Part shown: positions 23,403-35,700 of the stretch, in pieces
How the letters are laid out: each line of letters starts with the position of its first letter
How positions within the stretch are numbered: the stretch's first letter is position 1
Position numbers and translations under genes: made by a program
Assembly (NCBI GenBank): GCA_037349315.1
Contig: JBAIAC010000033.1
Coordinates: forward strand, 23,082,001 to 23,146,000
DNA: 64,000 nt
Source of the DNA: Chelydra serpentina
Taxonomy: Eukaryota > Chordata > Testudines > Chelydridae
Reading direction: 5' to 3'
Notes under the pieces: model-generated
Databases searched by the model: none
What the model saw: the letters and a program-made list of their open reading frames with translations, nothing else
What the model was told of the DNA's origin: nothing

Positions 23403-24514
23403 TTACTCCCGAGGGAATTCTGCGCCAAAAAATTTCTGCACACTATATTTTAAAATTCTGCACAATTCTACAAGTTTTATTTGTCAAACAAATGTGGCGA
23501 GTCCAGCATGGCAGTGGGGAGCACAGGCCACTGGCTGTCCAGCCTCCCTCCCCCTCCCAGGACACTGACTCTGTGGTGAGGTTGCACCCAACCCTGACAC
23601 AGCACCAGGGCTGGGCCTGCCTCAGAAACACTCCAGGGCCCTGATCCTCTGTGCCAGATGCATCAGGTGTGGGGCAGGCAGGTTCAACCAAGCAGGATCC
23701 AAGTGTGGAGGGGCGCGGTGTGGGGTGAGAGGGTTCTGTATTGAATAATCTGGGTGCAGGTATGGGGGTGTGTGTGCGGAATCTGGATGCGCAGAAGCTC
23801 TTTGGAGGCGGTTCCAGGTGCAGGGGCAATGGGACTCTGCAGGGTGTTCCAGGTGAAGGTGGTTGCGGCTCAGCGGTGGGTCTGGGTGTGGGGGGCTCAG
23901 CGGGGGAGGCTGGTGGAGTGGGGCTTGGGGATCCAGGTACAGCTAGCTGGGGTTCAGTGGGGTGGGGGTCCATGTGAGGGGCTCATCAGGGTGATCCAGT
24001 TGCAGGGGGTGGTCTGGGTACAGAGGTGGAGGGCTGGATGCAGGGGTTTAGCTTCAGCGGGGTGAGGTTCAGGTATGCAGGGCTGGGGGACATCTGGGTG
24101 TACAGGGTGAGGCTTGGTGGGGGGGGTTTGAGTATGGTGGGTCCAATGCCGGGGGTTGGGCAGATGGGGGGAGCAGCTCCCCGTACAGCGACCCCTCTCC
24201 CACAGCTGAGGAGAGATGTGGGCAGGAAGCAGGGGAGGATGCTGAGCTTCCTACAGCCAGGGGATGTTTCTGGGGGTGGATCTAGCAGCTGATCTCGGTT
24301 CAGGGTAGGAGCCACCATAGTGATTTACCTCTTCACCAAAAGCTCTGGGTGCCTGAAACCATGTGCCTGCGCTGCTAGGGAAGGGTGCATGACTGCTCTT
24401 GCAGCTTCCCTTTGCTTCCCTGTCAGGAAGTCATTTTTCTGCGGGGAAGCAAAGAAATCTGCGGGAGACATGAATTTTGTGCATGCGCAGTGGCACAGAA
24501 TTCCCCCAGGAGTA
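23403..24514 (+). mobile_element. 1.1-kb non-autonomous hAT-like element, copy 1
   Basis: The left end TTACTCCCGAGGGAATTCTG and the right end CAGAATTCCCCCAGGAGTA are inverted repeats. The octamer AAACCAGG lies immediately on both sides (23395-23402 and 24515-24522), an exact 8-bp target duplication. The interior is G-rich and non-coding; its short open frames on both strands are not genes. A second copy in opposite orientation is at 50771-51884. Confidence 0.85.
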
Positions 24515-24770
24515 AAACCAGGAGCAGTTCTGCTGAAGTCAATGTAGTTCTACCAGTATATGTCAGATCCGAGGGAGCCCTGTTATATCTCAGATTCTAC
24601 CTAATGACCCATATGAAACAATATTCCTTTCTTGAAGGGGGAGAGCTAGCTCCTTTGCTGCTGACATCAGTATAGTTTGAGATACTACATTGGGACCAGC
24701 CCAAAAAATGGGGTAGACCACAATGAATTGGGTAGGTGAGAACCTATGGCTCCACTCATTCTAGACTATA

Positions 24771-24857
24771 AGGGCCTGATTCAGCATGTGCTGAAGTCTG
24801 ACTGAGTTCAGTGCTGATGTTAAGCATATACTTAAGTGTTTTGCTGAATTAGGGCCT
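24771..24857. repeat. Foldback repeat, copy 2 (GGGCCTGATTCAGCA)
   Basis: The left AGGGCCTGATTCAGCA pairs with the right TGCTGAATTAGGGCCT. It belongs to the same family as 22423-22553, with a shortened centre. Confidence 0.7.
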
Positions 24858-25589
24858 AATATCCTCAACCAATTCACAGATCCCTGGGCCTTGTCCTCTC
24901 CCATCATTCCCTCTCTACCAAAAAATTCTGATTTACAAATTGTCATAAACCAAACTGCACTGACATAATGGCAATAAATAAAGAGATGTATTGAAGCACT
25001 TTACTTGTCCTTTTTATAGCTGCATTTGAAATGATCATGCATTTGAACAATTTTCCAATATGTTGTTGAAAGTGTTGTGAACTTGTGAATATCCTTTCTG
25101 TAAAGTGTGGTAGACTAATCTTGACTTGCTTGTTCATAAAGGTAGGACGTTCTTGTTTCAGTCTCGAAGACTGACACACCTCACGGCATATCTTTGGAAA
25201 TCAGCTATTGATGTAATATGCAGTGATGTCTTCGAAAATATTTATGTAGCTGGTTACTTAGGTAATGTCAGAAGTTATTATAAACAGCATACTATTCATT
25301 TATCCTTTTACAAAAGAAAAAATGATCATTTCTGATTGTTGAGTTGGAAACATGTAAATCAGGTTGTAATTGTAATGCTTTTACTTTATTATGTATTTAA
25401 TTATGTTAATACATTTACATTTCTATTCTTGTGTTTGTTACATATGTGGTGTGGTTTGTGGGACATTTATGTACAAATATTTCCACTGTTGTTTTTAATG
25501 TATGTAATAGAATTTAAGGGAAGGGGGGTTAAATTTAGACTCTTTTGTGACTGAGGTTTTTAAAACATGCCAGTGTGTGTTGCAAATTA

Positions 25590-25595
25590 AATAAA
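25590..25595 (+). promoter_or_regulatory. Possible distal STARD5 polyadenylation signal
   Basis: AATAAA followed by a T/GT-rich stretch. Another AATAAA is at about 24973. If the distal site is used, the element at 23403-24514 would lie inside the STARD5 3' UTR. Which site is real cannot be told from sequence alone. Confidence 0.3.
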
Positions 25596-26559
25596 ATATT
25601 TTGTTTCACATTTTTGTTCTTCTGAATTATCCTTTAACTCTGTCATAGTGTCCCCTCAACTCCCATTGCCAATGAGAGTTAAAGGAGCCCTGCACCTTTC
25701 AAGATCGCTCCGCGCTCTCTTGGGGCTTAAGGCCAATCCTGTGAGGCTCGGAATGCCCTTAGCTACTCCAACGCTATGGAGATGGCTGCAGGATGAGTAC
25801 TTGGGTAGATATTTTAGTAAGCGGGCAGGGACTCAGCATCTTGCAGGATTGAGCCCTTCAGTTGTTGTCTAGTCCTAGTTCTTTTGGGTTTTTTTGTTTT
25901 TAACTTGTATTCCTTTTGAGGTCAATCGCATTACCCATGAGTAAATATTACTCAGGGGCAGAACCAGAAATTAAATAATTGAAAGGATCGGTCTTGTGAG
26001 GTGCTGAGCACACGCAGTTCAACAAGATCTGAGGGTGTTCAGCCCATCACAGGACTGCTTCATGAGCCCGCTACTCTGCCAAAGTAGGCTGGAAATTTGT
26101 AAGTACGGGCTGTCTTGTAAGATTTCTGGGACTTCCTGCTTTGGGGGAGACTGGAATACTGGGAGATACTTCTGTTTTACATGGGACATTGGCATTCCTG
26201 CTTTTGGTCTCGGCCAGAACCAGGAAATGCAGAGGTTCAGACTTAAAAGACTGGTAGCCAGAAGATGGAGGAGCAGACAGGTGATCTGAAATTATTAGAA
26301 CCTGTGAAAAGCTTGGTTCAAGTTTTGGATGATTTTTTTGTTAATGACTAAAGCTGATGCTAGTGCAGGCCGCCCTGTACAAGGACTGTTATCTAGTACA
26401 GTCTCTCAGTCTTTCTGAGCAAGGCTGTGAAAACCCACAAAAATAGTTTGATCTGACTTTTGCAGACTTGAACCAGAACAGAATTAAAGAGCTCAGGGCC
26501 TACTTCACTGTACAGCTGCTAAAGTGACCATTGATTCAGATTTTTTGTGTTATCTGTAT

Positions 26560-26965
26560 CAGTGGCTCTCAACCTTTCCAGACTCCTGTACAGGAGTCTG
26601 ATTTGTCTTGCATACCCTCAAGTTTTACCTCACTTAAAAACTACTTGTTTACAAAACAAACATAAAAATACAAAAGTGTCACAGCACACTATTACTGAGA
26701 AACTGCTGACTTTCTCATTTTTACCATATAATTGTAAAATAAATCAATTCGAATATAAATATTGTACTTACATTTCAGTGTATAGTATATAGAGCAGTAT
26801 AAACAAGTCATTGTCTGTATGAAATTTTAATTTGTACTGACTTGGCTAGTGCTTTTTATGTAGCCTGTTGTAAAATTTAGGCAAATATCTAGGTAAGTTG
26901 ATGTACCCCCTAGAAGACCTCTGCATACCCCTTGGAATACGCATACGCCTGGTTGAGAACCACTG
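26560..26965. mobile_element. hAT-like MITE (CAGTGGCTCTCAACC ends)
   Basis: CAGTGGCTCTCAACC at the left and GGTTGAGAACCACTG at the right are terminal inverted repeats of the Charlie/hAT type. The flanking octamers ATCTGTAT (26552-26559) and ATCTGTAA (26966-26973) match at 7 of 8 positions. The interior is AT-rich and non-coding. Confidence 0.88.
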
Positions 26966-29211
26966 ATCTGTAAGGACAGCTGCTTTAAAAAATTTGGTCC
27001 TCCTGTATACACACTGTGGAAATTATATTTACTTAGAATTGGCTAACCAGATGAGATTTCACATAGGGGGGTGGGGAGAGAGAGAGGGAGCTAAACAGGA
27101 AATTGTAAAATATATACTGTGCAAAAAAAGGGTAGTCGTGGCTTTACTAGACTTGTATTGCTTATCTTCGCATTGCCTATTGCTACAATATTTCTTTTGA
27201 CTGTTGATTAAAGAATAATAATTGCTTTTGTGCTTTTCAGGAACCTGCCCTTTAGGATTAACACTGTGGTATGTAATAATCAGTGATTTTAATGTTCTGT
27301 CCCTATATTAACAAAGCAAGTCTGAGGAGATCAAAAGGACCACAGGGCAAAGAGGCATTGTCTTGACCAAACTAAGCAGCAACTTTCATCTGTCATAAGA
27401 CCGCTCTTTGGAGCAGGGACTGTCCTTTTGTTCTGTTTGTAAAGCATCTTGTATGATAAGACCCTGGTCCATGACTGGCGCTCCTGGGTGCTCTGATCAT
27501 ACAAATCATAATGGTGATGCAGTGTTAGATGCATGTACGCAATAAGAGACTTACTTTGAGAACTTGGGGCCAATAAAAATGTGCAAAATTTGTCTGTGTT
27601 TAAGGCCATTGTATATTTTAAAAATAACAAAACCTCTTAAAATTCTACTAGCAGTGGTAATAGTGGAACAATCCATGACTGGTGCTGCTTTCAGCAACAT
27701 CTCTTTAAATAAAGAGGGAAAAAATAATTGGACTGTTGAACAATGGATTCTGATGCCCTTGGGGCTTTTTTTTTGGGGGGGGGGGGGGGTCATTCGTATT
27801 GATTATACATTCATTTACTGTATCTGAACTAGCATGAATCACAGAATTTGTTCCCCTCTTGTCTTTTAGTTTTAGCACAATAATAAATTGGGCAAATAAG
27901 TTACAGTTGCATTAACTTTTTTGTTAAATTAAATTCTATTGTAAGTGATAGAAATATATGGAGGAGATCAAGGAGGTAATATCTTCCAGGGTACTGTACT
28001 AGTATGTACTGAAGACTGGTCAATTCTTGGGTGTACTTACAAACCCTGACAAAGATGCTGTAATACGCTATGAATGTTTACACAGAACTCTTCATTTGAA
28101 GCAATGACATGCCTTGTGTAACCATCAATGCCAGATCTGTCCCCAAGGTATTTAATATTTCCAGATGCCAACTGGCTCAACGAGACTTAAATCCCATAAT
28201 CAAGCATTGGTATTTTCGTTTTAAATACTAATGCAATGATGTTAAAAATTACACAAACTAAATATTCAGATAACCAGGTTCAGGTCTAAATGTCCTTGTT
28301 ACTCTGGCCCAGATTTTAAAAAGTATTTAGGTATTGCTTTACTCAGTGTTGCAAGGCCTAAGCGACTTAGGAGCCCAAGTCTCGTTTTCAGAGGTGACTT
28401 CGACACTTAGGGACCCATTGACTTGCAATGAAATGTAGGCTGCTCAGTGACTTTTGCGAGGCTTTTCAGATTCTTGTTTCACAGTAAATACTGTGCTGTG
28501 GTACAATGTTCTTCAGGTGCATGTGCTTAATTTCTCACTCAAACAAGATTTGCATCTATATTAGCTTGATTCTCTACTCTGTCCAATTTAGGGGTGGGGG
28601 CGCTGCAGGGAACCAGTCACAACTCCTTGATTCAGGGCTGCTTGGCCACTGAGCAAATGATTGCTGTCCAGTGCAACTCTAACTTATGTGTCAGGGCTGT
28701 TATGCCAGTGGAAGATAAGATGGAGCTCCGCTATGTCCTGTCCCGTCCTCTCTTCTCCCTCTCGTGACCCCAGGATAGCCCCAAACATGCTCTTTTTTCC
28801 CTTACAGTGGAAGTGTGGGGCAACTGGCATAGGAGGCAGCAGAGCCAGCTTTATGCTAGCAAAGAATTCCCCTTCTCCACTGGGTGGCCCTGGCTCCTTT
28901 GTGCTGGATAGAGCCCATCCTTCTTTGGCTGCTAGCCCTGCCTTCCTCCCTCCCCCATGTGCTGGAAGCTGTGGGGAGGGAGATTTAGGAGCCAACCATT
29001 TCTATTCTGCACCCACTGAGAGCTACCCTATGTTAGAGTCCCCAGCTAGTGTTTGTGGTCAGTCTCTGGAGCAGGACTGAGAATCTGCCTTAGGGTTTTG
29101 GCCTGTTTCTAATTTTCCTTAAATTTGGTGGCTAAATTAACTTTGCACACTAGTCTGTGACACCATCAACTTGATTTACGTAGGATAGAGAGTACTGCAA
29201 TTTTCACACAT

Positions 29212-29217
29212 TTTATT
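29212..29217 (-). promoter_or_regulatory. IL16 polyadenylation signal
   Basis: TTTATT on the + strand, that is AATAAA on the minus strand, about 245 bases past the IL16 stop. It implies a short 3' UTR. Confidence 0.5.
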
Positions 29218-29462
29218 ACACTCATTATATTAAGACCTTTTTTCAGCATTCTACAATTTGCAACAGCTGCTTATGAATATTGTAAAAGGAACTGTGAGCA
29301 TTTTATATCTGTCTCTTATTCTGGACAACTTGCTTTGAGGTTGCAAAGACCGCTGTAAAACTTGCAATACGATCATGTGCACTTTTACAATATCTATGCT
29401 GTGTTGGTAAATGGCTTTAAGTAATGAAATGTCATGAGTTTGTTTGAATACTGGCAGCAGTT

Positions 29463-29668
29463 TCATTCTTCTCCTTGCAAAGTTTCAGATGATTTGGTGG
29501 TAACGGAACTTGGATTTTTCCTCTTGATGATAGCAGTGATGGGCCCATCAGGTAATGCCTTGATGATATTCCAAGCTTCAAAACGGGTGAGTCCTTGCAT
29601 AACAGTTGTGTGCACTTGCAATATCTCATCACCAGGTTGAACAGTGCTGCTTTGTTCTGATGCAACTC
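29463..29668 (-). CDS. IL16: IL16 terminal exon: PDZ4, second half, and C-terminus
   Basis: Acceptor ccccacag; 67 codons then TGA at 29463-29465. It encodes [40 protein letters not shown] and TAIIKRKN, then a divergent tail. Mammalian RRKS near the C-terminus, linked to CD4 binding, is KRKN here. Confidence 0.96.
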
Positions 29669-30154
29669 CTGTGGGGAGACAATGAATTTACTTCAGTTCT
29701 TTTGTGTGGGGAAATCTTTGTTGTTGTAATTATGGATAGCTGTACTAGGACGTTACATGGGAGATGTGCACATCTGATGCACAAATGGAGAATCAAGTAT
29801 TTGCCACAGTGCAAATGCAGAGACTTCCAAACCATTGAAAAACATTGTGAACACGTGCCCCCTCTTTTCATTTCCAGGAGGTACAGCAAAAGCGCACTCT
29901 GCATCTTTGGAAGCCCTCAAATGGATTTCAAACCTTTCTACTAACTTGTAAATGTTGCCATTTCCATGCAAAAGAAGAAGTGTTTCTCTGTATAAATGGT
30001 ATAAAATGCATCTGGTCGAATTACAAAGCAAGGAGTTCATCCCGCACAACGAAATGTAATGCTGCAGTTTAAGTAAAAATTATCATGAGCTGGATCCTCA
30101 TCTGGTGTAGATCCGTCAATGGAACTACTCCAGTTTACCGCAGCTGAGGATCTG

Positions 30155-30209
<55 letters not shown>

Positions 30210-32719
30210 AAATAGAGAGAACGTGTTTAAACATCTCTACCTTTAAAAATCCTGTTGATGATGATAGGTTTATCTCCATGGATGGAGCCTTTTCCTCCTT
30301 CCAGACTGAATCCTAAACCAGCAGGTGTCTTTTCCAGAGTTACAGTGCAGATTGTATCTTCAGTTGCTGGAAAGGAATAGAATGGTATCAGGAGGGGTAC
30401 AAAATATTCTGAAAAGTGAGAACATCTGAACAAAGAATGAGTTTTTGTTTAACTTTGTGTAGGCAAGTAAATGATAATTTTCTTCATCTTTTTGGTCACT
30501 GTAAATTGCTCCTACAGAAGGTTATGGAGGGATGTATTTTTAGTGTATTGAAATCTGAGCCGAATGAAAAGGTTGGATTTAATATAAACGGCATTTGCTT
30601 GAAGTACATAAACATGCTAGAGACACATTAACATTTCCATATACTGTATATCTTCCAAAATTAAGTGTTCAGTACAAATGACCTGATGGTAATATTAAAA
30701 CTAATATTACTTAAACAGCCAGTAATGTTTATTTGGGGTATGTAACTATTACAAAGCTCTGACTTCTGAAAAAAAATCCTAAGAACAAAGATGATTCACA
30801 GAACTGTGTGTCCTCCATATGTTTTGAATATAGCCAGCAGGTATATTGGAGGCCAGAGTATGATTTAGGTAATCTGGAGACAGTATTCTTTCGAATAAAA
30901 TATTTTTCACAACACAGGAACTTTTAGGGGCTTGAAATGAAAGTTCATTACTACTCACATGAGTAGCCATTACACGTGCAGTTAATCCTGTTAACAATGC
31001 TTGACATTATCTGAATTTTTTCAGAACTCCATTTTGAGGAATCTTGCTTTTTGGTGCAGTTTAGTGAATTATGTAACATGTATATATAACTTCTTAGTAA
31101 AACTAACAGATTTATAATATCTTTATTTATTGCATTTTCCCAGCATACCTTTCCCCCACCAATATTAATTGATTTTTTGTTCATACACAGCTGAGCCCCA
31201 AATCAGCATCTACCACATAATTATACAGAATAAAATAGCATATGTTGTTTTGCATGAAATTGTCAATATTTTGTTACAAAATTGCAACTCTGATTTATAC
31301 TGAAGACTCATAGATTTCAATCCATAATTTCATAATGATTATTTATATTCACACCTACAATCTTGATCCGGCTGATAGATTTTGCAGGACTGGGACTTAG
31401 GACAGCAGAGAGCAGTATCAACTGAGTAACAGGTTGTTTAAAGCCTACTTCCCAGATTTTTAAACAGTTGTACAACTTTTAATCACAACTCCAAGATTTG
31501 CCTAGCTAAATCCCATGCAACCCTTTGTAAAGGGCAAGGATTCTGTGGTGATGAGAACAGGGAGGTATATAAATATCTAGATAGCTAGCGGATGTGGTTT
31601 AATGCAGGTGTAAAGTACTCACTAGCTTCTGTTGAGGTTTCACTTTCTGTAGAATACGTAGTAGAGTCAACTGAAACATTAAGACTTGTTTCTTCCTCTT
31701 TAGCTTTTTTAGTCACTATGACAGCTTGCCTTGGCGGTCGAGCCTGGCGCATGATCGCCAAGGCATCATTGTGAGTGGCACCTTTAAGAGACTTTCCATT
31801 AATGGATAAGACTTCATCTCCTTTCTGGATAGTTCCTTCTTGAGATGCTAGTCCATTAGGAAATACTCTGTGAACCTATTAGGGACCCCAACCGCCACAA
31901 AAAAAGAGAAGACGTGACTAAATCTCACAGTAAAGTTTAAATGTGACACATTTCCATTTCTTAGCAAGAAAGAAAACTGATTTTTAAGAATCATGCATTG
32001 TAACTGTTGTGGTAGAAGCATATTAAGATACAGGAGACACTGGATGGCTTGTAGCTTGTACCACCTTATGCTATCAGCCATCAGATTTCACAGCGTCTGA
32101 CTTGTCTTGAACCTGCACCATTGACTTAAAAAAAAAGAGAGAGAGAGAGTCAGGAGTCTGAAAAGAGGGACTGGTCTACTAAGGTGACCATCTTCCTCTG
32201 AGTCCATGCTGAATCTATGCTGCAGTAGGTATTGTGCTCCTGAAGGCCTTAAAATAGGCATGCTAATCCCACTTTTCTGGCAACATTCCATTCCAATTTG
32301 CTAATTATCTTCTATCACCATAAATTCCCATTTAGATATTTGTATTTTTTTTCCATGTCCTGCCCTATGCTGCTTATGTAGGGTTGCTGGGTACTGTTAA
32401 GGAGCTACATTTTTAAAAAAGGAAGTTTGGAAAAATTGGAGTGTCAAAATTAATTCCATTTTTCTTTTTGTCACTGTAACTTTTTCAAAGTTCGAAAAGT
32501 TACAGAGTAGGAAAAGTAAAAGGAAAACATGGGGGGAAACCTAGATATTGTTTGTTTGCATAAGGTGACAAAAAGGGGAAAACCCCCAAATCTGGGGGAG
32601 GGAATTGAAAACCAAAATGAAATGACAACCTCAATTCAAAATTAAAATTTTGTTTCAAAATTTTCCATTTGAAATATTTTTCTGCAGAAAGTTTTCATTT
32701 TTGATTAAACCCCCTTTTT

Positions 32720-32751
<32 letters not shown>

Positions 32752-35700
32752 CATTTTTCAGTTGAAACTACATTGGCCAGCTCTAATTTCCTAATATTTC
32801 CTTATGTATAGACTGTTATCATTCCCACCATATTCTTATTCTCTCTAGCATTGAACTTGCCCAGTTTCTTTAATCTGTCCTCATAGGTCTTAGCTTCCAA
32901 ACCTTTTCCATTTTTGATGTTCTCTTTTCAACCCATTCCATTTTTTCTGCCACCTTTTTTTTAGATTGAATGCTTATTTGGGGAGTATTTTATGAGAGTG
33001 ATGCTACTTACAGTAACAACTTTGTTTTCTAGATCAATTCCTCCTGCCAGGCTGAATCCAAGACCAGCATCTTCTTCTTTATGCAAAATTGTGACCTGAA
33101 TATCATCAAATTGCTAAACACAGAAAAATAATTTCAGATACATCCTACTATAATTCAAGATTACTAGAAGAACTGTGTATTTTCTCCTGTATCCAGTGTA
33201 TTCTGCAGTGGCACTTAGATAGCTAAGACAAACTCTGTATTTGTTTTTATTTAATGGGCTAACTTCACCTTGGTATCATATCTTTTGCATGAGTTTGTGT
33301 CTAAACGTTTTGCTGCTTCAGTGAATGTGCTGTAAATTACAATATATTAATGATCACTGATCACTACTGAAATAGATATAGAAAATATTATTGGCTCAAT
33401 GGTGAGAACTATGTACATGGTATAACTCTGAGAGGAAAAACTTTTGTTATCTACAACTCGTCCTACTCAGTAGTCTGTGGCTCAAAAATTACTTCTAAGT
33501 CTGGTTGCTATTTTTAATGAACGTTTTGTTAAAGTTTTAATTGTAACAATAGCCTGGAATGAGCTGTTTCAGTCTGTTACCCTTTTAGATTACAGTTAAT
33601 ATGAGGGAAAATTTCCTTTTTTAGTAGCATATACTAGTGTTCTTAAGGATTCAGGTATAACACTTTTTCTTAAGAGAAACTGATTAATTGATCTTCACTT
33701 GTCTCATAACAATGTACTTTTCTGTAGCTGGATGCATAGGTTGGTGGACAGGCCACTGAACTAAGAGTGAGAACGCCTAGATTTTATTCTCTGCTCATCC
33801 TCTGATTATATGATCTTGACCAAGCCATTTAGACCAAAATCTTCAAAAATGTCTACTGCTATTGATTGCCCAAACTAGAGACAATTAAGGCCTGAGCTCC
33901 CACAACTCCTGTTGAGTCAAATGGGTGTTCGCTGCCTCTGAAAATCCGGCATCTCTAGTTGGGTACCTAAAATTGGTGCACACTTTAAACAATGTTGGCT
34001 TTGCCCTCTCTGCACCTCAGCTATCTCATCGGTAAAATCGGGCTGATAATTCTTAGCCATCTTTGTAAAGTGATTTGAGATTATGGACGAAAGAACTGAG
34101 CATTACTATGACATATTGATATTGGTGTTGTGTTTGTAAGAATTTCACATAGCAAAAATTAAACACCATTCTTTGAGAATAGTGTGTACAGAAAAGTGGA
34201 CTTACCTTTAAGGTAGCCTCATCTAGTGATTTTACTTCTTCTATAAGCTTCTTTAATTCTTCAGGGGAAAGCAGAGAGATGACTGACTGCCCGGACACAC
34301 CAGATGCTTGAGATGAACAGTGTTCCTGTTTCTCTTCCTCTTTCCCTCTGTCTGTTAAACTCACAGTATAGTCTCTCAGTTCAGAGAGGCTTTCCCATTT
34401 TGAAAAGGGAAAAAAGAAACATTAATTTGTGATAGCAGCTTCCACACTGTGGCACAGAACAGGCAATTCTGGAATCTTCATCTTTTGATCACACTAGAGT
34501 TTAACTGGTAATGGGCCAAGTGGTTCAGATCTCTATTTGTTTCCAGTAATGCCTACTGTGTAACATACCAAGAGGTGGCAGCGTTGCTGCCTCAGTAGGG
34601 TGATCAGATGTCCCGATTTTATAGGGACAGTCCTGATATTTGGGGCTTTGTCTTATATAGGCACCTATTACCCCCCCCTCCCCCCACTCCCTGTCCTGAT
34701 TTTTCACACTTGCTGTCAGGTCACCCCATGCCTCAGTGATGACATGCTTGTGTGAGCATTCACATAAAGGAGTAAAAACCATCTTGAAACTTTGCCCCAA
34801 TTCAAATTGAACCTTCCCTGAGCATTGGGAAAAAGTTCAGATAACTTTTTTTTTTCTTTTTTAACGTTACTCCGGACTTCCTAGTTATACCTGGGATTGG
34901 AAACGGATAGCAAAAATACCACACTCTTGTGAGAGAGGTGGTTTTCACTATGTTTCAAATTTGAGCTAGGAAATACCCATCCCACTTTTGCAGTTACAAT
35001 GGGTTCAGATAAGTACCTGAGAGTGCAGATGCTTATCCAAACCATAAACCCAAGGCCCATAATATTAATTCATCACAAACAATAACCTTTGCAAAAGCTG
35101 TTAATCACATAGCCTCCCCCTCTTTATTTAATGACACTGTCCTATCAAATTAGCAGCACAGCGGGCATGTCTGCAAAACAGAGACTAGATTAAATTGTTT
35201 TCTGTGTAATATATTTTGAATTACATACTGGGACATCCTTGGAGAACACGAGGCAAGGTTTGGGAGGTTCACAGCCTGCTTTTCAAATAAGTTCCCCAAC
35301 ATTTTCATTCTAGTTTATTTAGCTATTCTTTTCTAGATTCCTCACCTGGTTAGATATTTATAAAATATTATGAAAAAATGGTTATTAAAAAAAATAATCT
35401 AATGTTAATAACCTGAGCAGGGCAAATCCTTATAAGAGGCAAGACCTCTCTGGGGAGGTGCAAAGCATTGTTTTGGGGAAGGTATGGAACCCATGCTGGC
35501 TACTTCATTAGATGTAGCAGCAATCAGATCTCCTTCACTGATCCAAAAAAGGCCCTCAATGCACCAATGCGTTAATATAACAGCAGAACTTCTTGGCCTG
35601 AAATGTTGGCAAATTGGTAGCATTGATATAAAGGTGCAGGAGCAGCTGTATGGACTTACTCTGGAAACTGCCTCATTATTGGGATTAGAAGTATTGGGTC

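Larger units (their letters stand above)
23000..29462. other. STARD5-IL16 convergent intergenic interval with 3' UTRs
   Basis: 6.5 kb between two convergent stop codons. It contains a 1.1-kb element (23403-24514), a foldback repeat (24771-24857), a hAT-like MITE (26560-26965) and a G-run near 27770-27790. Other parts (25600-26500, 27000-29200) show no gene; short ORFs there lack family features. Confidence 0.6.

Noticed and set aside
23443..24318. Pro-rich and Gly-rich open frames on both strands
   Set aside because: They lie within the 1.1-kb hAT-like element; GC-rich composition explains the lack of stops.
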